A stretch of 64,000 nt of DNA from Erythroxylum novogranatense (lineage: Eukaryota; Streptophyta; Magnoliopsida; Malpighiales; Erythroxylaceae), in contig CM057235.1 of assembly GCA_029891385.1 (NCBI GenBank), positions 23,801,120-23,865,119 on the forward strand, written 5' to 3'. Made by a program: the position numbers and the translations under genes. The notes beneath the pieces were generated by a model, which made no database searches, was not told the origin of the DNA, and saw only the letters and a program-made list of their open reading frames with translations. Shown in pieces: positions 50,064 to 61,785 of this stretch (position 1 is the stretch's first letter; every line of letters begins with the position of its first letter).

Positions 50064-50610
50064 GAATAGACAAGGATATAGGAAGATAAAAGGGTTCAAC
50101 TAAATGATCCATCAATTAATACACACACACACAACACACCATGTTGGGAACAGAGAACAAGAAAAAGTACACAAGGAAATAAAAAATAAATTTGAAAACT
50201 AAACGCCACTCAAGACCTTCAATATCAAAGGGAGTGTAGAAAGTTCTACTGCAGGCAGTTCCCTCAATTCACTACTGATATTGTGAAATGTCTCATCTGC
50301 AAAATTTAGAATGATTATCAAAAGATCATCTTCACATGTAAAGCAAACTGCGTTATAACATATATACACTCAACACTAAGGTAGCTATAAGTGTGTCCCT
50401 TAATAATAAATAATTCCTTAAGGAAGAATTTAAGGACATAACAAAGGTGCTTCTCGCTCAAAGGTACTAAACTCGTAGGTTCCTTTGCACATTACATATA
50501 TGATCCCCAAGAAAACAACAAATTTTAGCGATGGCGTCATATGACAATAGATGAAAAAGCTTTATGATGCACCAAAATAAAAATAGAAAGAAAATTCTTG
50601 AGAGAACATT
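50064..50610 (-). pseudogene. PP4R3/SMEK exon pair, right duplicate
   Basis: Exon 50217-50296 is open: E-T-F-H-N-I-S-S-E-L-R, E-L-P-A-V-E-L-S-T-L, P-L-I-L-K, with TTTGCAG acceptor and AAG|GTCTTG donor. Exon about 50456-50506 encodes D-H-I-C-N-V-Q-R-N-L and is then frame-shifted; its acceptor is damaged. Before the insertions these exons followed the exon at 60045-60129 and preceded that at 36618-36677. Element A sits in the following intron (GAATA) and element B in the preceding one (ACATT). Confidence 0.85.
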
Positions 50611-53600
50611 TGTAGCACCTCACTCCCACGAGACCCAACCCGACATCGAGGGTGATATCCGAGCCCGTGACCCGCGAGGTGGTATGCTAGAACGATCAAC
50701 TACACTTTAAATCTCGTTATGACATTTTTTCTTTTGAAAGCGGTTGAGTCTTGAGAAAATAATAAACATTTTGGGCTGCTTTATTACAACAATATTTTCA
50801 ATCAAACACAATATCTGTCATTGAAAGGCACTCATTAGTGCTCAATCGTTCATAAACAGAAATGCATGACCCAACTGGGCCCAATGCCATTTCCAAACAT
50901 TTCAATAATACAATACAATTACACAATGACTAATAGGGGCCCACTAAATAAAATCTATAATATGCGGAACTCGCAGAAATACAAATTTACAATAAACAAA
51001 ATGACACAAATGCAGACGTGAACTGATCCCGACCCTTTACTCTGCCTTGCTAGCGGTAGTCATACTCCCGTTTGTCTAACGGGGTACTCTTCATTTCCTG
51101 AAAAATAATTGCAATGTTGGATGAGTTTGCGAACTCAGAGAGAAACCATCATCGATGGTTCACTCAACTCATGCATTCACAAATCATATAAACATAATCA
51201 CACAATAGCATTTCCAAAAATATCACATGCAATTCATCTTTCACAGTCAATCACATACATATGCAATGCGCATGTGACACTTTCAATTTCTTACGGTGTC
51301 GTGACCGAGCGCCTATCACTTATCGTAAATCGACGCGCGTCTGAGAGTAGGAGAGCCCTCAGGGTATGCACTAACTCCCCTCGAGCATAAGGCTTGGTTC
51401 AGTAACAGTAATCGCATTTTAGGCAAGTAGGAGAGCCCTCTGGGTATGCACTACTGCCCGCTCACATTAGGGATAGGAGGGCCCTCTGGGTATGAACTAA
51501 TCCCTCTCAGTGGCAGCTCCAGTCACAACCATCATTATCTGATCAGGGCATTATGCATGAATGCACATGTCTCATTTTCCATTTCGATACCATTTTTCCT
51601 TTCTTCGGACCTTTGGTCCGGTATTTCAATCATATGCAATTTCCATTCATTTTCACTGAGGCATTTACAATTCAATTCGCTAATGCATTCATAAACATTT
51701 ACTCACATTAGCACTTCAATATCACATTTTCACTATTTTGAATACCCGTGGTCCGAAATCAATCAAAAGCAATCACACATATGTCCATCCTTAACTCCAC
51801 ATGGCATTAATACATATAAGATTAAACATATAAAGGTTGAGGAACCAACTAGGTTACTCACCTGCACTTCCGAGCTACAGCCTGGAAGTCCCAGCATATC
51901 TGTGGAATTGCTCCAGCGGTGCCTCTAAAATAATCAAACAATCGAATAATCTAACATTACTAATTGTACAATTTCAATAATCCATTACGCAGATGTATCA
52001 AACAGATTGCGTACTATACATGTTATGACATTTCCGATTCTATTTCTGAATTTCCCAATTTGATCTCTTTCACTCACAATCATAACAATTCCAAAATACC
52101 ATAATTCAATTAACTAGATTCCAACTCTATCAAGTCACACTCCAATAAAATCACAATCACTATTCATTTGCCCCTCGATTCCGATAATCATCGAATTCAA
52201 TTCCGAATTTCCATCATATCAATTCAAAATTCTTAGACTCTAAATTCCAATTAAACACTAAGGACCAATTCATTTGCAATCAAAACCTCAACTCATTACT
52301 TGTAACAATCATCTCATAAACACTTAAATTTCATTTTCGAAAAATAAGGTCCCTCGCCACGTATGGTTTGCTTTCATGGCGAGACCTCTTCCTTCGTCAT
52401 GACGACGCTTCATTTCTCCCCGGCAAATCCATCGCCGTCATTGCGACGTCGTTGTTTGCTTTCGTCATGACGTCGTGATAAAACCTGCTCGCCAAGGCAC
52501 ACATCCTCGCTGTCGCGACGTCTAACTGGGGGTGGCTTCATGCATGGCGTTTTCATCACACGTCGCGACGTATGAACCCAGTTCTGCGTCCGAAACCCAT
52601 AAATTCTCAGATTTCTCAGATTCTCAACCATTTAATTCAGTCTAAAACACTCCCAAACAACTATAAGCACTACACTCAATTCATTTCTAACTTCAAATCC
52701 ATCAAATAATCATTAGTTATCAAATACCCAAATCAAACTCAACAATTTTCCCAAAAACCCTATTATCCGAAACTAAAGAATTTCTAAACAATCGAATACT
52801 CAAATCCATGATCAACTTAAACTATGTAGAGCATAAAGGAACAATAACTTACTTGATTTTTGAAAATCGCCAAATATTCAAGCCTTCGGTTCAATCCTCA
52901 CCCACGATAATCTCCACTTCTCCTCCAAATAACATTTTCTTCCAATTCCAAAGCTTAAACTAGGTTGAAGACGATGATCAGAGCAATTTAAAGGAAGAAG
53001 ATGACAACAACAAGCAAGAAAGATGGATCAAGAAGGAGAAGAGAAGAAGAAAATCGATTTTCTTTCAAACGGAAGCAAGCAATCGTGGAGGCAAAATCAA
53101 AGGGATGAAGGCTTATAAGTAAAAGAACTTAGGGCTTGTTTGGCAATTTCATTGCCACAAGTCAAATTCTCAGGATCTAACCATCCAATTCTTATTCTAT
53201 TTTTTTTCCCAATTTCACAATGGTTTGCAACCATAATTCCCGAATTCACAACTCCAATTATTTCATACCAATTGTCAATCAATCTCAGAACCATAATTTA
53301 ATTAATCGGTCACTAAGCCAAATTTCCGGTCCGGACCCAACACTCTAAACATTCCGAAAAAATTCCTATAAATTTACAACAATAGGAAACATCCAATCCT
53401 ACACTCCAATTTCAATTTCCAATCCTCTAAATTCAATTTCCTTCCAATTCTCTATTCAAAACCTGATCTGTGCTATGATAACCAAATTCCAATATTTACA
53501 CAATTTAATCGGGAAATTGTCATACATGTATGTACATACATATGTTTATGCAATCACTAATCATTTACCATGAATTTATAAGCTATAATGCATGTGCAAT

Positions 53601-53677
53601 CCAACATTTGCCTGTACTCAATCCAGACCCGATCCAAATTACCGATATACTCATCACACCGATAACGGGATGCTACA
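50611..53677 (-). mobile_element. LTR B, left copy (3' LTR), 3067 bp
   Basis: The LTR starts TGTAGCACC and ends GGGATGCTACA, with perfect inverted hexamers TGTAGC/GCTACA. The target duplication ACATT lies at 50606-50610 and 60032-60036. A polypurine tract (minus strand AGAAGGGGAGAAT) adjoins at 53678. It contains a triple repeat of GGAGAGCCCTC(A/T)GGGTATG units at 51346, 51426 and 51473, and a CpG-rich patch at 52344-52590. No gene. The 93-codon ORF at 51109 and others are not kept in the right copy. Confidence 0.95.
51346..51515. repeat. Three imperfect repeats in LTR B (also at 57700-57870)
   Basis: The unit is TAGGAG(A/G)GCCCTC(A/T)GGGTATG(C/A)ACTA followed by variable spacers. It occurs at 51346, 51426 and 51473, and in the right LTR at 57701, 57781 and 57825. 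It takes the place of the 46-bp triplicate in LTR B'. Confidence 0.8.
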
Positions 53678-56600
53678 ATTCTCCCCTTCTAATAAAATTT
53701 CGTCCTCGAAATTTCATATACGATTGATTAGGAAGACAGGGGAATTATTCCGACCACTAAATGGTTTTAACTGATTCCTCATAAATATTTGTAATTAGCC
53801 ACTTTCGATACCAATAACACATACATCCAATCGTAGCAATATTCCTATTTCATCCATATAACACTTTATAAATCCAAATCATCTTTTAGGTTTATCTTGA
53901 CTTACCAATCCATAGTTCTATTCACAAGACGGCTCATCGAGGCCACTTATAACGAGTTTAGTTTCCCCAGTTTTACCTTTATCTCTATCTCAGTGTATCT
54001 TAGCCGAGGCGATACACTTCGAAACATTTCCTTAAGCAATTATTAGCTTACATCTCTTTAAAGTTAAAACACCAATCTTATAAAATTGTAATAACCTCAA
54101 TAATAATCAATTCGACTCATAAATCATGCCCTTCGACTATTTAATGGCCCCAATCACTTTGATATCGGGATGAACAACTCCTTTTTAGCTATATGACCCT
54201 TTATAAACTTGTCAAATGATGTCACCAATTTAACAATTGATATTCTCACAGTCAATCTAACCTATACATCAATCTCATAACCTTATGAACTCTAAAAATA
54301 TCAGCTTCACATTTATCACTAGCAGTCAACTCTATTAATCAAACATACCTATAATTACTCAATGTAACATTCTACCTTCTATTACTCTTCCAATACACTC
54401 TCGCTAGAACATATAGCTTCAATTATTCCTTGCGTTTTCGTTAACAGTTCCTTTAGTGGGTATTACACATACTTCTTAATCCAGTCACAATTATTATTAT
54501 TATTATTATTTTATAGCTGAATCCATTCACAATTCCTTGATAAGGTCCACAAATTCAAAATTCTCAATTCGGATTTTACCATTCTTTCAATACACAGCTG
54601 CACACCTGGTTTGAAATTTCCAATAGCGAATACTTTCTTTTTGTCCTTTACTAACTCGACAGCTTGCATTCAGCCTTACATCAGGTTTCAAAACATTATT
54701 GCCTAATTATTTGCTTCCTTAGCGAAATTCTGAAACACTCAAACACATAGTCCTTTTTCCAAATTCACTAATATCTTAATCGTTATTGCCTTACCTACTC
54801 ATAATTATACCCAAACATTTATGTACGAATAGAGTCTTCAACTTTCAAACACTATCCAGTACAATACATTTCATGTCATCAAATCACAATGCAGCCCATG
54901 AGATTATACGGATCTCCACGAACAGAGAATCACTTTATACCATGTCAATAGATCGCATTATAATCTTTACTGGGGACACTTCATTAAATACTGAAAAATC
55001 TCTAAATGTCTCTTTTTACAATCATTAGTCATACAATTCATACGTTTTTTTTTCATTTTCATCAGGGCTAAGATCAGAAAACCTTTAACAATTTCGGGAC
55101 ATATCCAACACACGACCAGTTCTAAAATAACTCCAAATTCCTTATATATGTGTGCTTTGCAATTTCTCTTTTTATCAATACCTCTATCGCCATTAAGTCT
55201 CCCACTTTTCAAGTACATTACATATATCATTAACAATCATAACCACTCCCCAATCTAAATACAATTAAGACACTTTACTCTTCAGTAGAATAATACATTT
55301 AGGGGTATTAATATCTTTGACAATTTCAACCAAAAATTCCTTATACCACTCATGATTGATTTCCATATATCTCTTTAAATATCGAACATCTCCAATGAGG
55401 AACAATTTTCTTGTAATTTTCTCAGTTTCATCATAACATATTCAGACACATGTTCTCTTACACTAATTTCTCCACAAATTTTAGTTTATTACTATCATTA
55501 CAAACTGAGTTGGTAACACATTCATCAAATTCACTTTATACTTCACGAACATATTCACACAAAATATTCGTGAACCGATATTCTCCTCAAATCACGACTA
55601 ATATCTCTTTACCATTTAATAATCCTATTGCGCAGTCGAATTCTTTACATTATCATGACACATACCTTCTCAGTAATATATCTCTTACACTTGAGTCTCC
55701 TTTAGAATCAGGACTCCCAATAATGACCTTTAATTCATTTCAGCTTTATCTCAGATCTATGTAAGAAGATTTCTATCTATTTTCATCAATACCACTAATG
55801 AAATTCCTAAACATCAACAAGCATCACATTTCTTGTCAGTCATTCTCAATACCTTAGGAAATCAATTTTTAACTATAACTTATAATATCTCATGAGGATC
55901 AATTATACCTTAATTCATACAAGACATCCTTTTTAATAAGATTCAGCAAAGAAAATACCATCAAAAGCACTTCATCTTATCGAAAAATAGACGTATAGCA
56001 ACTCACAATTTAGTCACTTACGCTAAGGATACCTCAATCTCATTTGATTTTTAACCACACTCTTCCTTTTTGCACCTGTCTTCAATCATGTGGATTTTAC
56101 CATGATAATATCCTATTTACAATCTCAATTCATTCCTAATTAATCACTATATGCACTTTCATTTCTTACTCCAACTCACATGAATTTGAACTATAAGGAC
56201 TATAACTGGCGGTTATCCACTAACTCACCAATCGATTCCGATATCATTCCCATCCATAAAATACATATAGGCTTCATATTTTTACTTGCTATGGTGTATT
56301 CCCATCATCAGGGGTGCATTCACGTAGGCAATTCCACTAATCCTTGACAACCTTTTACACAAGACTAATCACGCTCAAATCCATATCACAAATGTACAAT
56401 CATTCTTGCTTTCTCACTTGACATATTCTGACTCTAAGTCATAGACCCCTATTTTATAACTCCCATCACGGTAATCCAACCCAATGATAATCCTTCTAGA
56501 TCATAGAATATTTTATTTCCATTCACTTTCTTCATACACTTTCAATCTTGCCATCTCTAACATATCTCTATATTTCCTCTATCAATCCAAGACTACAAAT

Positions 56601-56941
56601 CTATATAAATTCACATCTATTCCACATTCACGGATATATTTCAATATAACTCTCATGTCATATTTCATAATAAGTCCATCAGTACCAATCCACTAAATCT
56701 CCATTTATCAGATCATACCATACACTTGTTTTTCATTCTTGATATCTGCAACTTCCATTTATCACAATCTACATATCATCTTTTTCTTTGCTATTTCTAA
56801 CGACTTAAACCATTAGTACAGGCTCATGCATGAGACTCATATGCTAGACTGGGGATCAGCTGTCACTGTCTGCCGAGACATGACTTAAATGCATGTAACT
56901 TGACACATTTTTCAGAAAGCCCATGTAAGATTGTACTTCTG
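53678..56941 (-). mobile_element. Internal region of element B, non-coding
   Basis: 3.3 kb between polypurine tract and primer site with no frame above about 105 codons. None of the family landmarks seen in element A (CCHC knuckle, DSG, FIDD, integrase core) is present. It resembles the B' internal region. Large LTRs around a non-coding core fit a LARD-like non-autonomous element that would depend on a coding relative. A short (TTA)n run lies at 54490-54512. Confidence 0.75.
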
Positions 56942-56954
56942 GGCTCTGATACCA
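56942..56954 (-). other. Primer binding site, tRNA-iMet type, element B
   Basis: The minus strand reads TGGTATCAGAGCC, followed on the + strand by CAAA and the LTR start TGTAGCACCCC at 56959. An intact primer site in a coding-free element fits a non-autonomous element that could be mobilised. Confidence 0.85.
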
Positions 56955-56958
56955 CAAA

Positions 56959-59900
56959 TGTAGCACCCCACTCCCACGAGACCCGAACCCAACATCGAGG
57001 GTGATATCCGAGCCCGTGACCCGCGAGGGTGGTATGCTAGAACAGTCAACTACACTTTAAATCTCGTTATGACATTTTTTTCTTTTTGAAAACGGTTGAG
57101 TGCGTAGAAAATAATAAACATTTTGGGCCCGATTTATTACAACAATATTTTCAATCAAACACAATTTCTCTGTCATTGAAAGGCACTCATTAGTGCTCAA
57201 TCGTTCATAAACAGAAATGCATGACCCAGCTGGGCCCAATGCCATTTCCGAACATTTCAATAATACAATACAATTACACAATGACTAATAGGGGCCCACT
57301 AAATAAAATCTCTAATATGCGGAACTCGCAGAAATACAAATTTACACTAAACAAAATGACACAAATGCAGTCGTGAACTGATCCCGACCCTTTACTCTGC
57401 CTTGCTAGCGGTAGTCATACTCCCGTTTGTCTAACGGGGTACTCTTCATTTCTTGAAAAATAATTGCAATGTTGGATGAGTTTGCGAACTCAGAGAGAAA
57501 CCGTCATCGATGGTTCACTCAACTCATGCATTCACAAATCATATAAACATAATCACACAATAGCATTTCCAAAAATATCACATGCAATTCATCTTTCACA
57601 GTCAATCACATAAATATGCAATGCGCATGTGACACTTTCAATTTCTTACGGTGTCATGATCGAGCACCTATCACTTATCAGAAATCGGACGCGTCTAGGG
57701 AGTAGGAGAGCCCTCAGGGTATGCACTAACTCCCCTCGAGCACAAGGCTTGGTTCAAGAATGATGAATCGATTTTAGTTAAGTAGGAGAGCCCTCGGGTA
57801 TGCACTACTCGCCTCCACATTAGGGATAGGAGAGCCCTCCGGTATGCACTAATCCCTCTCAGTGGCAGCTCTAGTCACAACCATCATTATCTGATCAGGG
57901 CATTATGCATGAATGCACATGTCTCATTTTCCATTTCGATACCATTTTTCCTTTCTTCGGACCTTTGGTCCGGTATTTCAATCATATGCAATTTCCATTC
58001 ATTTTCACTGAGGCATTTACAATTCAATTCGCTAATGCATTCATAAACATTTACTCACATTAGCACTTCAATATCACATTTTCACTATTTCGAACACCCG
58101 TGGTCCGAAATCAATCGAAATCAATCACACATATGTCCATCCTTAACTCCACATGCATTAATACATATAAGATTAAACACATAAAGGTTAAGGAACCAGC
58201 TAGGTTACTCACCTGCACTTCTGAGCTACAGCCTGGAAGTCCCAGCATATCCGTGGAATTGCTCCAGCGGTGCCTCTAAAATAATCAAACAATCAAATAA
58301 TCTAACATTACTAATTGTACAATTTCAATAATCCATTATGCAGATGTATCAAACAGATTGCGTACTATACATGTTACGACATTTCCGATTCTATTCTCGA
58401 ATTTCCCAATTTGATCTCTTTCACTCATAATCATAACAATTCCAAAATACCATAATTCAATTAACTAGATTCCAACTCTATCAAGTCACACTCCAATAAA
58501 ATCACAATCACTATTTGTTTGCCACTCGATTCCGATAATCGTCGAATTCAATTCCAAATTTCCATCATATCAATTCAAAATTCTTAGACTCTAAATTCCA
58601 ATTAAACACTAAGGACCAATTCATTTGCAATCAAAACCTCAACTCATTACTTGTAACAATCATCTCATAAACACTTAAATTTCATTTTCGAAAAATAAGG
58701 TCCCTCGCCGTGGCGCATGGTTGCTCGCCGCGGCGAGACCTCTTCCTTCGCCGCGACGCACGCTTCATTTCTCCCCGCGGCAAATCCACGCCTGCTCGCT
58801 GCGACGTGCGTTGTTTGCTCGTCGCGACGTGCAGACAAAACCTGCTCGCCGCGGCGCACATCCCTGCTCGTCGCGACGTGCAAACTGGGGGTGGCTCGCC
58901 GCGGCGTGTTCATCACACGTCGCGACGTGTGAACCCAGTTCCGCGTCCGAAACCCAGAAATTCTCAGATTTCTCAGATTCTCAACCATTTAATTCAGTCT
59001 AAAACACTCCCAAACAACTATAAGCACTACACTCAATTCATTTCTAACTTCAAATCCATCAAATAATCATTAGTTATCAAATACCCAAATCAAACTCAAC
59101 AATTTTCCCAAAAACCCTATTATCCGAAACTAAAGAATTTCTAAACAATCGAATACTCAAATCCATGATCAACTTAAACTATGTAGAGCATAAAGGAACA
59201 ATAACTTACTTGATTTTGGAAAATCACCAAATATTCAAGCCTTCGGTTCAATCCACACCCACGATAATCTCCACTTCTCCTCCAAATAACATTTTCTTCC
59301 AATTCCAAAGCTTAAGCTAGGTTGAAGACGATGATCAGAGCAATAAGGAAGAAGATGAAAACAACAAGCAAGAAAGATGGATCACGAAGGAGAAGAGAAG
59401 AAGAAAATCGATTTTCTTTCAAACGGAAGCAAGCAATCGTGGAGGCAAAATCAAAGGGATGAAGGCTTATAAATAAAAGAACTTAGGACTTCTTTGGCAA
59501 TTTCATTGCCACAAGTCAAATTCTCAGGATCTAACCATCCAATTCTTATTCTATTTTTTTTCCCAATTTCACAATGGTTTGCAACCATAATTCCCGAATT
59601 CACAACTCCAATTATTTCATACCAATTGTCAATCAATCTCAGAACCATAATTTAATTAATCGGTCACTAAGCCAAATTTTCGGTCCGGACCCAACACTCT
59701 AAACATTCCGAAAAAATTCCTATAAATTTACAACAATAGGAAACATCCAATCCTACACTCCAATTTCAATTTCCAATCCTCTAAATTCAATTTCCTTCCA
59801 ATTCTCTATTCAAAACCTGATCTGTGCTATGATAACCAAATTCCAATATTTACACAATTTAATCGGGAAATTGTCATACATGTATGTACATACATATGTT

Positions 59901-60031
59901 TATGCAATCACTAATCATTTACCATGAATTTATAAGCTATAATGCATGTGCAATCCAACATTTGCTTGTACTCAATCCGGACTCGATCCAAATTACCGAT
60001 ATACTCATCACACCGGCAACGGGATGCTACA
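56959..60031 (-). mobile_element. LTR B, right copy (5' LTR), 3073 bp
   Basis: It pairs with 50611-53677. It ends GGGATGCTACA at 60031, followed by the ACATT duplicate. The two copies agree over long stretches. The main difference is the CpG-rich patch (58700-58945 here), where this copy keeps repeated CGCCGCGGCG and TCGCGACGTG units that are altered in the left copy. That patch produces overlapping spurious ORFs on both strands. Confidence 0.95.
58700..58945. repeat. CpG-dense repeat patch in LTR B
   Basis: About eight units of CTCGCCGCGGCG or CTCGTCGCGACGTG, roughly 30 bp apart, stand out from the AT-rich surroundings. The matching patch in the left LTR is at 52344-52590. Many units contain short palindromes (CGCGGCG, TCGCGA, ACGT). 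Confidence 0.8.
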
Positions 60032-60044
60032 ACATTTGTTGTAC

Positions 60045-60561
60045 CATATATATGAGCAACCTGTGGTTTCTTGAAAGCTTAGTGCTAACTCAGCAGCATA
60101 GTCTGGATCTCTCCACGAGATAATTATATCTGAAAAAGAAAATGAAGCAAATTGGACACTCAAAAAAAGTCATGCACACCTTACTTAAATCCCACTCCAA
60201 TAAGTACACCATTAGATAAACTTTTGTAGGCATACTGCTTGATGATGGCTTAGCAAACAAAAGATTATAGTACCTTCTTGCTTTCTGTACATGTCTTCTG
60301 GTATGATTGGATGCAAAAGTAATGTCTCATTATACTCTTCATCAATTACAAATAAACCCAGCTCCTCAGATCTCTGCAAATCATCTTAATTTGAAAATGT
60401 AATAGGTCTACCAATTGGATAACTCACCAAAATCTCATACATTGGCAACAAATAGATTTCTTTCAATTCTTAGAACTGGCCTCCAAATAGTCTACTGTAA
60501 CATGACCAGTCCCCTGGTCATCCCATTTGCCATCATCATTCAGACGGTAAAACTTCACTCG
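60045..60561 (-). pseudogene. PP4R3/SMEK pseudogene fragment, upstream exons
   Basis: Three exons of the N-terminal EVH1/PH-like domain. 60481-60561: V-K-F-Y-R-L-N-D-D-G-K-W and G-H-V-T-V-D-Y-L-E, with acceptor TTTCAG; the donor reads GAG|GC instead of GT. 60274-60373: S-E-E-L-G-L-F-V-I-D-E-E, T-L-L-L-H-P-I, donor GTACTA. 60045-60129: I-I-I-S-W-R-D-P-D-Y, E-L-A-L-S-F-Q-E-T-T-G, donor GTACAA. All are open. The start-codon exon is missing. Element B is inserted nine bases past the last donor's GTAC. In PP4 complexes this domain binds substrate motifs. Confidence 0.9.
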
Positions 60562-61785
60562 CTGAAAGTTAGAAAATGTCAGAAAAATTAGCAGAAAAAA
60601 GAAACAGCTCCAAATTAGCAGAAAAAAAAACAGCTCCATCAGTGACTTTAAGCTCATGCTAGCAAAATAGAAATCCAAGAAAATTAAGAAAGAGAGTGCT
60701 CTGCTCAAGGTTCATATTTTGTTGAGGAAAACCAAAAAAAGGACCAACAATTAATATAATGCAAGATGAGCCAAAAAAATTAATAGAAAGATACATTTTA
60801 AAGAAATAAGAAAATAATAAAAGTACAACTTACAACTTAAAACCAAAACTAACAAATAACCATTCCACTACACTTCCAAACAAAAGCCAGCAAGCAAACC
60901 AACCGTATGCCATAACCAATACATCTTATAGAGAACTTGTCCAACCCATTCACCAATTGAATATTATGATTTGAGCAAGCATTTGCTACTTCCACACTGA
61001 AGCACCAACATTTAAATGTACATAACAACAATTCTCTTGAAATTTATTGTCCAATAGCTTCCTGTAGATCCTAAACTTAGCCACAATGTGGACGTCAAGA
61101 ATACTCTGTACACAAAGAGAAGAAAACTATCTCGGAACCTCTAAAAACACGGTAGTTGTATCAGAGTTCAAACTTCAGAAACAACCTTGGAAAGTAACAA
61201 TACCACTTCCAGCATATCTCACTCTGGAACCATGAGTATAGAAAATAAATTCAACATTCTCCTCCATCACTAAGAGAGATTTAACAAAGAAATAGAGAAG
61301 CACGACATGACAGACCCAACATCACCCAACCCATAAGGACATCAACGCAGAACTTCAAATCGAAAGTTAAAACATCACCCTCACACTCACAAGAGCACCA
61401 TTTTCAAACCCATGACAGACCCAACATGATCGCTACTTTTGCCAAACAATCACAGATAAATCGATTACACGTCACGACAGCTACATCGCAGATCAAGATT
61501 AGTAACTAAAAATAACCATAAAAATAGAAAAAGATTCAAATCAGTTGCATGCAAAAAAAAAAGAAAACCAAAAAAAGAAAACATATCAAAAAGAAGAAGA
61601 AAAAGGGTTTTATCAGATCTAAAGCAACAGGAATACAGAGCAAAAAAATTAGGGATTCTGTAAATAAGACAAAGATTGACACAGGGGTAGGTAATTACAT
61701 TTTCTATGAGAATCCAATCTCAATATTACGTCATAGTCAATCCATATACATGAATATAAAAGTACAAGGTGAGTTTTTGCCATAC
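60562..61785. other. Non-coding spacer between PP4R3 and DnaJ fragments
   Basis: No exon recognised. It should hold PP4R3 intron 1, DnaJ intron and the capture junction. It has A-rich purine tracts at 61548-61610. The 81-codon minus ORF at 60463-60708 is the first PP4R3 exon read into its flanks. Confidence 0.5.

Noticed and set aside
51346..51515. CRISPR-like repeat array
   Set aside because: Only three imperfect units with unequal spacers inside a plant LTR.
58710..59066. 118-codon ORF rich in Arg, Ala and Ser, with overlapping ORFs in other frames
   Set aside because: It is produced by the CpG-rich repeat patch of LTR B; the partner LTR does not keep it.
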